Positions 9,139 through 16,835 of a DNA stretch of 64,000 nucleotides are shown here, piece after piece. The first letter of the stretch is position 1; each line of letters starts with the position of its first letter. The stretch is taken from contig SDZD01000012.1 in NCBI GenBank assembly GCA_004172935.1, positions 62,001-126,000 on the forward strand, in the 5' to 3' direction. The notes beneath the pieces are model-generated. The model saw nothing but the letters and a program-made list of their open reading frames with translations. It did no database searches and had not been told where the DNA came from. The stretch comes from a bacterium (GTDB taxonomy: Bacteria; Armatimonadota; Abditibacteriia; Abditibacteriales; Abditibacteriaceae). The translations under genes were made by a program, and so were the position numbers.

Positions 9139-10695
9139 TTAGAAGCGGGTCGTGTATTCGATGAAGCCGAAAGTGGCGTTTTTGTTCTGGGTGAAGGTGT
9201 TGGCGATGGCGCCTTTGCCCAGAGCACGAGCGACGTATAGGCCGACGCTGGAACGGGGGTTGAGCGTGTAGTCGAAGCTGATGTCGAAGACATTGGCAAG
9301 ACCCTTATGTCCACCGCTGGGGCGTCCGGCCATGCCGAAACCGTTGTCCTGAAAAGCGCCGCCGCCGAGATAATACAAGTCGTTGGCGTTGGCGAGTTGC
9401 AGAACGTGGGCTTCGCTACGAATGTTGAGTTTGGGAGTGGGACGCAGGATGAACTGAGCGAACAGGTCTTTCGAGTTCATCTGGTTGTAGAACGGAAAGC
9501 GGGAGTACAAACGCGGAGTGGGTAGCGGGGTGAAAAAGGTGCCGTGCTTGCCATCGGTGGCGTCGCCATCGCCCGAAGCGTAGTAGTAACCCGCTCGTAG
9601 CCAGGGGCGCCATTTGACGCCTTTGGGCTGATAGCCACCTTCGAGGGCGAAGGCGGCGCCGCGATGATCGAGCGTGCCCCAGCTTCCGGTTTGCAGTGCG
9701 CCCCAGCCTAGCACGTCGAATTCGCCCACAGTGCGCACATAGTCGGCGCCAAGGGTGTAAACGCGGATGTTGTCGTTATCGGCTTGACGCGCGGCGAGAG
9801 GGCGATTGTCGGTTTTCACCGACTTGCTGGCGTTGCGTCCGTCCTCATAGGCGAGGGCGAACACGCGGGCATCGGCGGTTTTGTCCGACTTGGTGTAAGC
9901 ACCGTAGAGGAAGTTGACGGCGTCGATGTTGTCGTTGGCGTTGAGCTGAAATACGCCCTCGGTGGGACGGGCACCGACGAACGTGAGGTTGCCATTGGCA
10001 ACGGGAGCCGAAATCTGCGCTCCGTCGAAGGCGCGGCCAACGTGAGTAAAGCTGAAAGTCCCGATCAGGCGCTGAGAGAGGCGTTGGACCTTAAGGAAGT
10101 TGAGCGTCGGGTTGGGGTTGACGGTTTCGGTGCCGTCGTTGAACTCGAATCGCCCGACGCGAATCGCGCTGCCTTTGCCAAGATTATTCTTGAAGCGCAC
10201 AAAGGCTTGCTTGATGTTAAGAGTGCCATCCTGATTACCATTGGCGAGGAAGTAGTTGCCGCCCTGCCCTAACGGAACTGCCGTTGTCGGGTTGGGCCGA
10301 AATACCGCGCTATCGGGAAGATTGGTGAACAGTTGATGTTGCAGATCGAGTTGAACATCAAGGTTGGGCGTGGTCTTAACGCCGGAGATGCGCAATTGAT
10401 GTCCGGTGAAACCGTAGCGGCTCGTGCCATTGGCAGCATCGAAGTAGTCGTAGCCTTCGCCGCGAGAACGCAAGTATCCAGAGAAGGAGAAACCGCCAAG
10501 AGTGGCGAATGGTTTGAGTGCGGGTTGCGGGCGGCCCGGTGCAGCGGGAGTGCCGCCCGTCGCCGTTGCAGATGGTGTCGTTGTGGTTGTTCCGGGTGTT
10601 GCGGGTGGTGCAGGAGCAGTGGTTTGCGCGCAAATTGGTGCAGTGATGCCTGCGACGAGGCACACCATGCCCGCCAAAGAGTGTGTAGAGTTCAT
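9139..10695 (-). CDS. Outer-membrane beta-barrel porin (alginate-export-like) in the nitrate cluster
   Basis: The track starts at 10779; the ATG at 10695 gives an 18-residue hydrophobic export signal ending ITAPICAQ and a 518-residue product. A proline/threonine/alanine-rich linker is followed by a barrel of alternating strands, with FSFSGYLRSRGEGYDYFD near the start and GFIEYTTRF at the end; the terminal Phe is the usual outer-membrane assembly signal. The pattern resembles the alginate_exp/AlgE-like family, but the substrate is not readable. Placement between nrtC and the reductase genes suggests a nitrate or nitrite channel. Its presence indicates a diderm envelope. Confidence 0.82.
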   Translation of the reverse strand: MNSTHSLAGMVCLVAGITAPICAQTTAPAPPATPGTTTTTPSATATGGTPAAPGRPQPALKPFATLGGFSFSGYLRSRGEGYDYFDAANGTSRYGFTGHQLRISGVKTTPNLDVQLDLQHQLFTNLPDSAVFRPNPTTAVPLGQGGNYFLANGNQDGTLNIKQAFVRFKNNLGKGSAIRVGRFEFNDGTETVNPNPTLNFLKVQRLSQRLIGTFSFTHVGRAFDGAQISAPVANGNLTFVGARPTEGVFQLNANDNIDAVNFLYGAYTKSDKTADARVFALAYEDGRNASKSVKTDNRPLAARQADNDNIRVYTLGADYVRTVGEFDVLGWGALQTGSWGTLDHRGAAFALEGGYQPKGVKWRPWLRAGYYYASGDGDATDGKHGTFFTPLPTPRLYSRFPFYNQMNSKDLFAQFILRPTPKLNIRSEAHVLQLANANDLYYLGGGAFQDNGFGMAGRPSGGHKGLANVFDISFDYTLNPRSSVGLYVARALGKGAIANTFTQNKNATFGFIEYTTRF

Positions 10696-10735
10696 TTTTG
10701 AGAGTTCCTGGGTTACGCTAAGGGAAAAGGGGGGC

Positions 10736-12649
10736 TTACACAGATACGGCAGAAAGGGGCAATATGGGAGCAGAGGCAACGGTGGGCGAGGCGATTTCGA
10801 CGCCCGCCTCTTGCAGTTCAGCGACGACTTCGGCGTACAGGTCGGTTAAGAGCAGTGACTGAGCGAGCTGTTCGGGCGAGGAATCGCCTGTGTTGTAACC
10901 GACCTGGGCCAATTGCTCGACGAACCATTGGCCATAGGAGAGTTGAGGCGCGTTGAGAGCGCCACCTTCGGAGAACGCGACTTTGGTGGTGTAGTCGCGC
11001 GTGCCCGCTTCGCCGCCGAGATTGTAATGGCCTTTCAAGCGTTCGAGGATGATCTCATAGGCGACACCGACGTATTCGGGTTTGGCGAGTTTTTGCGCGG
11101 CGCGTTCGAGATTTTTGGGGTCATCGAGCCACAGGCAGGCTTCGAGCAAGGCTTTCATTAGCGCCTTGAGCTTGTCGCGCTGTTCGCCAGCAAAGGTGGG
11201 GTTACAAACAAGGGCTTTTTCGGGATGATTGGCCCAGATGTCTTGCGAGGTGAGAAAAGTCCAACCTGCGCCGCGATTGGCAGCGAGAGCGTTCCAGGGT
11301 TCGCCCGCCGAAAATCCGTCGATTTGCCCCGACTGGAGGTTGAGAACCATCTGTGGTGGCGGGATAGTGATGACTTTATAGTCTTCGGGGGCGATGTCGG
11401 CGGCATCGAGCATGGTACGCAACCACAGGTCGTGGGTGCCGCCGGGGAATGTGGCCGCAAAGGTGAGAGGTTCACCCTTTTGCTCGCGCAGTAGACCAAC
11501 GGCATTTTTGAAGGCCGTTAAGTCGCCGAACGGGATGGGGAATTTGTCATTAGCAAGGGTGATGCCCTGCCCGTTAGCCGACAGCGTCATGGCAATGGGA
11601 AGTTGGGCGCCTTTAGGTTCGGTGACCCCAGCAGCCAAAGCGAAAGGCAAGCTCCACAGGCAGTGAGCGGCATCGAGTTCGCCTGTAACGAGCTTATCGC
11701 GCACGCTCATCCAACTCGAATCTTTGGCGACTTCGAGTTTGAAGCCATGCTTGTGATCGAGTTCGAGTTCTTTGGCGATAGCAAGGGGCGCACAATCGGT
11801 GAGCGGCATGAAGCCAACGCGCACGGTTTTCGCATCGCGCGGGACAGCTTTATGGCCGAGGCTACCGACTGTCAACAGGTCTATTAAGCGTGATTTGATT
11901 TCGCCATAGGCAGTCAACGTTGAAATGAGACGCTTATCGCGGGGGCGAGGGATGGGTACTTCGATGATTTCGCCGATGGTTGCGGCGGGGCCATTGGTGA
12001 AGACCACTATGCGGTCGCACAGGTAGATGGCCTCGTCGATGTCGTGCGTGACCATGAAGATGGTTTGCTTGCGCCCGTTTTGCGCCGACTCGTTCCAGAT
12101 GGCAAGCAACTCGTCATGAAGGGCGCCTTTGGTGAGTGCGTCGAGCGCGCCGAAGGGTTCGTCCAGCAACAATACCTCCGGCTTAGTGGCGAAAGCGCGG
12201 GCGATGGCGGCGCGCTGCTTCATGCCTCCCGAAAGCTGACCGGGCAATTTATCGCGGTGCTTGCCCAACCCCACCATGTCGATGAATTTGTTGGAGAGTT
12301 GGCGCTTTTCGGCTCCGGTCATGTTCTTTTCGTACACCGAATCGACAGCCTGAAAGACGTTTTCGGAAACCGACAGCCAGGGCAAAAGCGCGTAGTTCTG
12401 GAACACCATCGCGCGGTCGCTGCCGGGGCCTTTGATTTCGCGGCCTTCGACGGTGACTTTACCGCTGGAAGGCGGATAAAGCCCCGCGATGATGTTGAGC
12501 AAGGTGGATTTGCCGCAACCAGAGTGACCTATAAAGGCGACGAACTCGCCCTGCGAAACCGACAGGTTGATGTCGCGTAGCGCTGTGTAGGTGCCTTTGC
12601 CAGTCTGAAAAGATTTTTGGACGTTTTGGATTTGAACGAACGGAGTCAT
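10736..12649 (-). CDS. nrtC: Nitrate ABC transporter ATPase fused to a substrate-binding domain (NrtC-like)
   Basis: A 637-residue protein. Residues about 1-265 are an ABC ATPase with Walker A GHSGCGKST, signature LSGGMKQRAAIARA and Walker B LLLDEPFGALD. The rest, starting VRVGFMPLTDCAPLAIAKEL, is a cytoplasmic copy of the NrtA nitrate-binding domain: GELDAAHCLWSLPFALAAGV parallels GELSAAHCLFGMPFSVAAGV in NrtA here. This is the cyanobacterial NrtC architecture, in which the C-terminal domain regulates transport. No separate nrtD ATPase is present, so the transporter may use two NrtC copies. It follows nrtB. Confidence 0.94.
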   Translation of the reverse strand: MTPFVQIQNVQKSFQTGKGTYTALRDINLSVSQGEFVAFIGHSGCGKSTLLNIIAGLYPPSSGKVTVEGREIKGPGSDRAMVFQNYALLPWLSVSENVFQAVDSVYEKNMTGAEKRQLSNKFIDMVGLGKHRDKLPGQLSGGMKQRAAIARAFATKPEVLLLDEPFGALDALTKGALHDELLAIWNESAQNGRKQTIFMVTHDIDEAIYLCDRIVVFTNGPAATIGEIIEVPIPRPRDKRLISTLTAYGEIKSRLIDLLTVGSLGHKAVPRDAKTVRVGFMPLTDCAPLAIAKELELDHKHGFKLEVAKDSSWMSVRDKLVTGELDAAHCLWSLPFALAAGVTEPKGAQLPIAMTLSANGQGITLANDKFPIPFGDLTAFKNAVGLLREQKGEPLTFAATFPGGTHDLWLRTMLDAADIAPEDYKVITIPPPQMVLNLQSGQIDGFSAGEPWNALAANRGAGWTFLTSQDIWANHPEKALVCNPTFAGEQRDKLKALMKALLEACLWLDDPKNLERAAQKLAKPEYVGVAYEIILERLKGHYNLGGEAGTRDYTTKVAFSEGGALNAPQLSYGQWFVEQLAQVGYNTGDSSPEQLAQSLLLTDLYAEVVAELQEAGVEIASPTVASAPILPLSAVSV

Positions 12650-12730
12650 GAGTTTTCCCTTCGCCCGCGCTAACGGACGGTGCGCACTCGCTAAAGTGCG
12701 GCGGGTCGTGGACTAACAGCAGGTCGCGAA

Positions 12731-13609
12731 CTATTTGCTTTCGTAGGAGAATTTGTTTTGGAGGAAGTCAAAGATACGGTCGATTACAAGACCGACTCCA
12801 CCAATAACAATAATGGTGGCAACCATTTCATCGAGGCGCCCATTGTTGTAGGCGTCGTAGGCGCTGAAACCGATTCCCGAACTGCCCGACAGCATTTCGG
12901 CTGCGACGATAACCAACCACGCGATGCCGATGCTGAGACGCAAGCCCGTCAGAATATGCGGCAGCGAATAAGGCAGCAGCACTTTAGTCAGGTAACGGGT
13001 GGTCGAGAATTGGAAAACGCGCGAGACGGTTTTATAGTCTTCTGGCAGGTTGGAAACACCAAACGCGGTGTTCATGAGCGTGGGCCACAGCGAGCAAACC
13101 GCGATGGTGGCGATGATGGCCATTGGCGTTGTGTTATCGCCCATAGAGCGAAAGACGACCTGCGAGAGCGGAAACCAGGCGAGAGGCGACACCGGACGCA
13201 TCAAAGAGGCGATGGGATCGACGATGCGCTTGATGGTGGGCACCGAGCCAACAAGGATTCCCAGTGGAATCGCGATGATGGAGGCGACGCCAAAGCCCAT
13301 AAAGACGCGGCCCAGCGAGGCGATGACAAGGTTGCCAACTCCCATCGTGCCATCATCGTTTTTGTAGAACGGGTGCGCCAGCATCGCCCACAGTGCCTTG
13401 AAGGTGATGAGAGGCGTTGGCAAGTCTTTGGCGAGCGTAGAGCAGAGCAGCATCCAGAAGGCCAGCATCAGCAGAATGGAGAGTGCAAAAAATGCACTCG
13501 ACTTCAGCAAAGACTCGATGTTGCGGGCGGCCTTATCGGACAAAGCACGCTTAGAGCGGGCGGACGGGGCGACGGGCGAGGCCGAAAGAGCGGAAGCGTC
13601 TTGAACCAT
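12731..13609 (-). CDS. nrtB: Nitrate/nitrite ABC transporter permease NrtB
   Basis: A 292-residue inner-membrane permease. After a hydrophilic 30-residue head come about six membrane segments, the first around SAFFALSILLMLAFWMLL. VAAEMLSGSSGIGFSAYDAY is the EAA-type loop contacting the ATPase. It forms the channel of the NrtABC importer. A fair ribosome site (AGG, about nine bases upstream) supports the ATG at 13609. It lies 74 bases after nrtA and 81 before nrtC. The 289-residue plus-strand ORF opposite it is a shadow. Confidence 0.94.
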   Translation of the reverse strand: MVQDASALSASPVAPSARSKRALSDKAARNIESLLKSSAFFALSILLMLAFWMLLCSTLAKDLPTPLITFKALWAMLAHPFYKNDDGTMGVGNLVIASLGRVFMGFGVASIIAIPLGILVGSVPTIKRIVDPIASLMRPVSPLAWFPLSQVVFRSMGDNTTPMAIIATIAVCSLWPTLMNTAFGVSNLPEDYKTVSRVFQFSTTRYLTKVLLPYSLPHILTGLRLSIGIAWLVIVAAEMLSGSSGIGFSAYDAYNNGRLDEMVATIIVIGGVGLVIDRIFDFLQNKFSYESK

Positions 13610-13683
13610 GAGAAAAACCTCGATTGAAGGTGTGGTTGGTGCGCGCCAACAATGGGCGCGCTCAGGGGGGAGGCAAGTAGCTC

Positions 13684-14997
13684 TTAGGCCAATTGGTTTT
13701 TGAGGAAGTTGGTGCGCGCGGTGTAGGTTTTGAGCGCGTCAAGTGGCTTGGCCGGGTCGAAGGCCACTTTATCGACAGCCACTGTAATGGGCTTCATGTC
13801 GTCGTCGGGAACGGCGATTTTCATTTCGCCCGCGACTTCCTTATAGAGGTCTTGCAACAGGATGCTCTCGACCAACTTTTCGTGATCGGCGGGTAGCGCG
13901 TCCAATTTGCCGAAACGCACGTACTGAGTCAGGAACCAGATGCCATAGGATTTGCGAGGGAAGTTGGTGAGGCCGCCGTTGTGGAACAGCATGTAGTCCT
14001 TGGCCGAGGTGAAATCCTTGGTGCCATTGCCGCCGCCGAGGTCGTACTTGCCAGCGAGACGGTCGCGAATGACGTCGGGTTCGGCCCCGGTGTAGGCTTT
14101 GGTGCCGATGATTTCGGCGACCTTGTCGCGGTTCTTCATGTCGTCGATGAACTGCGAGGCTTCGAGGATTGCCGTCATCATTTTCTTGAGGTCGTCGCGG
14201 CGCTCGTCGGCAAATTTGCCGTTAACGACGAGAGCTTTTTCGGGGTGGTCTTTCCATAAATCCTGGGTGGCGATGAAGGTAAAACCAACTTTGTCGGCCA
14301 CTGCTTTGGCGCCCCAGGGTTCGCCGACATTGTAGCCATCCATGTTACCAGCGGTCATGTTCGCGACCATTTGCGGGGGCGGGATGACTTTGACTTGAAC
14401 GGATTTGGGGTCGATGCCAGCCCCTGCCAAAGTGAGGTGCATCCACATATCGTGGGTGCCACCGGGGAAGGTCATGGCGAAAGTGGGCTGTTTGCCCGAA
14501 GCGCGCAGTTTGTCGGTGGCGGATTTGAGTCCGGCGAAATCGGCGTATTTGACACCCGCAAAGTTCTTGCTGGAAAGCGTCGTCGCCTGACCGTTGTTAT
14601 TGAGGATCATGGCGATTTTGAGCGGGTCGCCCTGCGCTTTGGAGACGCCAGCGGCAACCGAGAACGGCATTCCGAACAAACAGTGGGCAGCGGACAGTTC
14701 GCCAGAGGAGAGCTTGTCGCGCACTGCCAGCCAGTTGGCTTGCTTCACAACCTGAACATCGACGCCGTGCTTTTTAAAGAGGCCCATTTCCTGGGCAACA
14801 ACAACCGAAGCGCAATCGGTGAGCGGAATAAAGCCAATTTGGATGGGGCCGCCTTTGCTGGTGGAAGCCCCTGTCGATGATTGAGCAGTGTTAGAAGAAG
14901 GTGAACCGCAGCCGGACAAAACGGCGGCAGCAGCAGACATCGAAAGCCCTGCGGCCAGGAGTTCTCGGAGCAATTCGCGGCGAGTAAGTTTGGACAT
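13684..14997 (-). CDS. nrtA: Nitrate-binding lipoprotein NrtA, Tat-type signal
   Basis: A 437-residue substrate-binding protein of the CmpA/NrtA family. The N-terminus SKLTRRELLRELLAAG has a twin-arginine pattern and is followed by AAAVLSGCG, a lipobox, so the product is probably exported folded and lipid-anchored. IQIGFIPLTDCASVVVAQEM opens the binding fold; AMTFPGGTHDMWMHL and VIPPPQMVANMTAGNMDGYN are family blocks. It delivers nitrate or nitrite to NrtB. As the first gene of the nrtA-B-C-porin-reductase run it is preceded by a 204-base gap with a motif shared with nirA. Confidence 0.94.
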   Translation of the reverse strand: MSKLTRRELLRELLAAGLSMSAAAAVLSGCGSPSSNTAQSSTGASTSKGGPIQIGFIPLTDCASVVVAQEMGLFKKHGVDVQVVKQANWLAVRDKLSSGELSAAHCLFGMPFSVAAGVSKAQGDPLKIAMILNNNGQATTLSSKNFAGVKYADFAGLKSATDKLRASGKQPTFAMTFPGGTHDMWMHLTLAGAGIDPKSVQVKVIPPPQMVANMTAGNMDGYNVGEPWGAKAVADKVGFTFIATQDLWKDHPEKALVVNGKFADERRDDLKKMMTAILEASQFIDDMKNRDKVAEIIGTKAYTGAEPDVIRDRLAGKYDLGGGNGTKDFTSAKDYMLFHNGGLTNFPRKSYGIWFLTQYVRFGKLDALPADHEKLVESILLQDLYKEVAGEMKIAVPDDDMKPITVAVDKVAFDPAKPLDALKTYTARTNFLKNQLA

Positions 14998-15099
14998 GGA
15001 AAAGAAAAGCCTTGGAGAAATGGGCGCGGAACGACTTTGCGCTTTGAATAAAAAATGGCGTTTTCCTTTCGCGATGGTCTAAGGAATAAAATGTTTTTT

Positions 15100-15128
15100 G
15101 AGTGAAGTTCGAGTTAAGGTTATGTTTC
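15100..15128 (-). promoter_or_regulatory. Shared nitrate-cluster element upstream of nrtA
   Basis: On the minus strand GAAAC-N6-TTAA followed by CGAACTTCACTC. A 29-base box at 18697-18725 upstream of nirA matches it at 19 positions without gaps, and the GAAAC-N6-TTAA core recurs upstream of the sigma-like gene. It is about 100 bases before the nrtA ATG. The 204-base gap holds no gene; TTTTATTC just downstream could be part of a promoter. Candidate activator site or -35-like element. Confidence 0.5.
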
Positions 15129-15201
15129 AGAAAAGCCTTAAATCGAGCAGTCGCGAGGTGAAATTTTCATGAGGTTTCAATCAGGTTCACAACTTGCTTA
15201 A

Positions 15202-16794
15202 TTAGTACACATCGCGTCCGTAGCGTCCGGCACGACTCATCTGAGCGATGTAGTCGCGGGCGCCATCGTCGCCCAGATTTCCATGCGTGGCGACGATGGT
15301 ATGAAGGGCGTTATCGACATCTTTAGCCATGCGGGAGGCATCACCGCAAACGGTGAAGTGCCCGCCTTCATCCAACCACTTCCAGATTTCGGCGCCGTTT
15401 TGGAGCATCTTGTCCTGCACGTAAATTTTCTCGGCCTGATCGCGCGAGAAGGCGAGGTCGAGGCGAGATAAGTGACCGTTACTCAGGTAGTTCTCGATCT
15501 CGCTTTGATACAGATAATCGGTTTCGCGGTGCGGCGCTCCGAAGAACAGCCAGTTTTTACCACTATGTCCTAAAGCAACGCGCTCTTCAAGAAAGGCGCG
15601 GAAAGGCGCGATACCCGTTCCGGGGCCAACCATCATCAGCGGGGTTTGCGGGTCGAGGGGCGGGCGAAAACCGTGGCTAGGCTGCACGAAGACGCCGACT
15701 TTTTGCCCGGTGAGACACCTATCACCTAAGAAGGTGGAGGCAACACCTTTACGGGCACGTTCGCTACCGTTGCGGGCGTAGCGCACCATTCCGACGGTGA
15801 GATGGACTTCATCGGGGTGGGCTTTGAGGCTGCTGGAAATGGAGTAAAGGCGGGGGCGTAGTGGCGCGAGTTTGCTGATAAGAAAACCGACATGGGAGGC
15901 GCTACGTGGGCGGGCCGAGGGAAAATCTTGCAAGACATCGAGAATGTCGCGGGTGTGGAGATAATTTCCGGCGTCGGTTTGGGCGAGTTCGAGCAGCTTT
16001 TCGCGATCATCGTCGCGCGCAGCCAGGCCGGAGAGCGCTTCGAGAAATTCTTCTGAGACTTGATTGATAACGTAGGCCGCTTGCAGAGCGACACGAGCGG
16101 GAATGACACGGCCTTCGGGCGAGTGAGTCGGCTCGTCTCCTGTGGCATCCAGTTCGGTCAGAATATCTTCGACCAACTCGCTGCAATTTTCGGGATAGAC
16201 CCCCAGAGCATCGCCGACTTCGTAGCTTAGCCCGCTTCCCTTGAGGCCAAATGAAACGAATCGCACGTCTTTTTGCGAGTCTTTGCGCGTGAGCGGAAGG
16301 ATTTGAAGAATGGGCGAAGGAAAGGGGTTGTCGCGATTGAAGGAAGGCGTGCCATCGCCGCTCGAAGGCTTAGGCGCCGCAGGAGTGGCAACTTCGGCAT
16401 CAGCGGGGCGCTTGGCGACCAATTCTTTGAGCTTGTTTTTGGTTTCCTTGCCACCGGGAGAGCATTTGGTGAGGTCTTTATCGGCACCTGAGGCGATGGC
16501 TTCGGCGTAGGTCTGGCATAGATAGCCGCAACTGCCGCAGTCGAGTTGCGCCATCGCCGCCATTAAAACGCGCGGGAACGGTTTCTCCTGAGCGAGAACA
16601 AGACGCTCATCGAGAGCGAGAGCGGGGTCGTGCCAGGGGAACTCTTCGTCTTCGGCGCTGGCTTCGGTTTGCGCGGGCGCGACCGAAGCCTTGCCGCTAT
16701 CGTTGAGGTGCAGCAATCCAGCGAGAAAACCGTTCAGGTAGGCGCGTTGAGCCGCCGAAAAAGGTGCGCTTTCGGGAAGCAAGGGTACGGACAT
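15202..16794 (-). CDS. CysJ-like FAD/NADPH reductase with a [4Fe-4S] domain, probable electron donor to NirA
   Basis: A 530-residue flavoprotein. It opens with FSAAQRAYLNGFLAG, a motif also near the start of NirA. Residues about 86-111 have CGSCGYLC plus CSPGG, a CX2CX3CX17C FeS (PF04060-like) domain in place of the flavodoxin domain of true CysJ. From about residue 160 come the FAD domain with RLYSISSS and the NADPH domain with MMVGPGTGIAPFRAFLEE, ending RYGRDVY like CysJ. The predicted path is NADPH to FAD to [4Fe-4S] to the NirA siroheme. The gene lies 41 bases after nirA. The name sulfite reductase alpha is likely in databases, but context says nitrite reduction. Confidence 0.88.
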   Translation of the reverse strand: MSVPLLPESAPFSAAQRAYLNGFLAGLLHLNDSGKASVAPAQTEASAEDEEFPWHDPALALDERLVLAQEKPFPRVLMAAMAQLDCGSCGYLCQTYAEAIASGADKDLTKCSPGGKETKNKLKELVAKRPADAEVATPAAPKPSSGDGTPSFNRDNPFPSPILQILPLTRKDSQKDVRFVSFGLKGSGLSYEVGDALGVYPENCSELVEDILTELDATGDEPTHSPEGRVIPARVALQAAYVINQVSEEFLEALSGLAARDDDREKLLELAQTDAGNYLHTRDILDVLQDFPSARPRSASHVGFLISKLAPLRPRLYSISSSLKAHPDEVHLTVGMVRYARNGSERARKGVASTFLGDRCLTGQKVGVFVQPSHGFRPPLDPQTPLMMVGPGTGIAPFRAFLEERVALGHSGKNWLFFGAPHRETDYLYQSEIENYLSNGHLSRLDLAFSRDQAEKIYVQDKMLQNGAEIWKWLDEGGHFTVCGDASRMAKDVDNALHTIVATHGNLGDDGARDYIAQMSRAGRYGRDVY

Positions 16795-16835
16795 GATGAT
16801 TGGATAAATTGTCGAATGAGAAGTCGAGGCGCGGT

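Noticed and set aside
12758-13627. 289-residue plus-strand ORF
   Set aside because: Exactly opposite nrtB; composition rich in His, Arg, Asp and Gly as expected of an antisense shadow; no domain.
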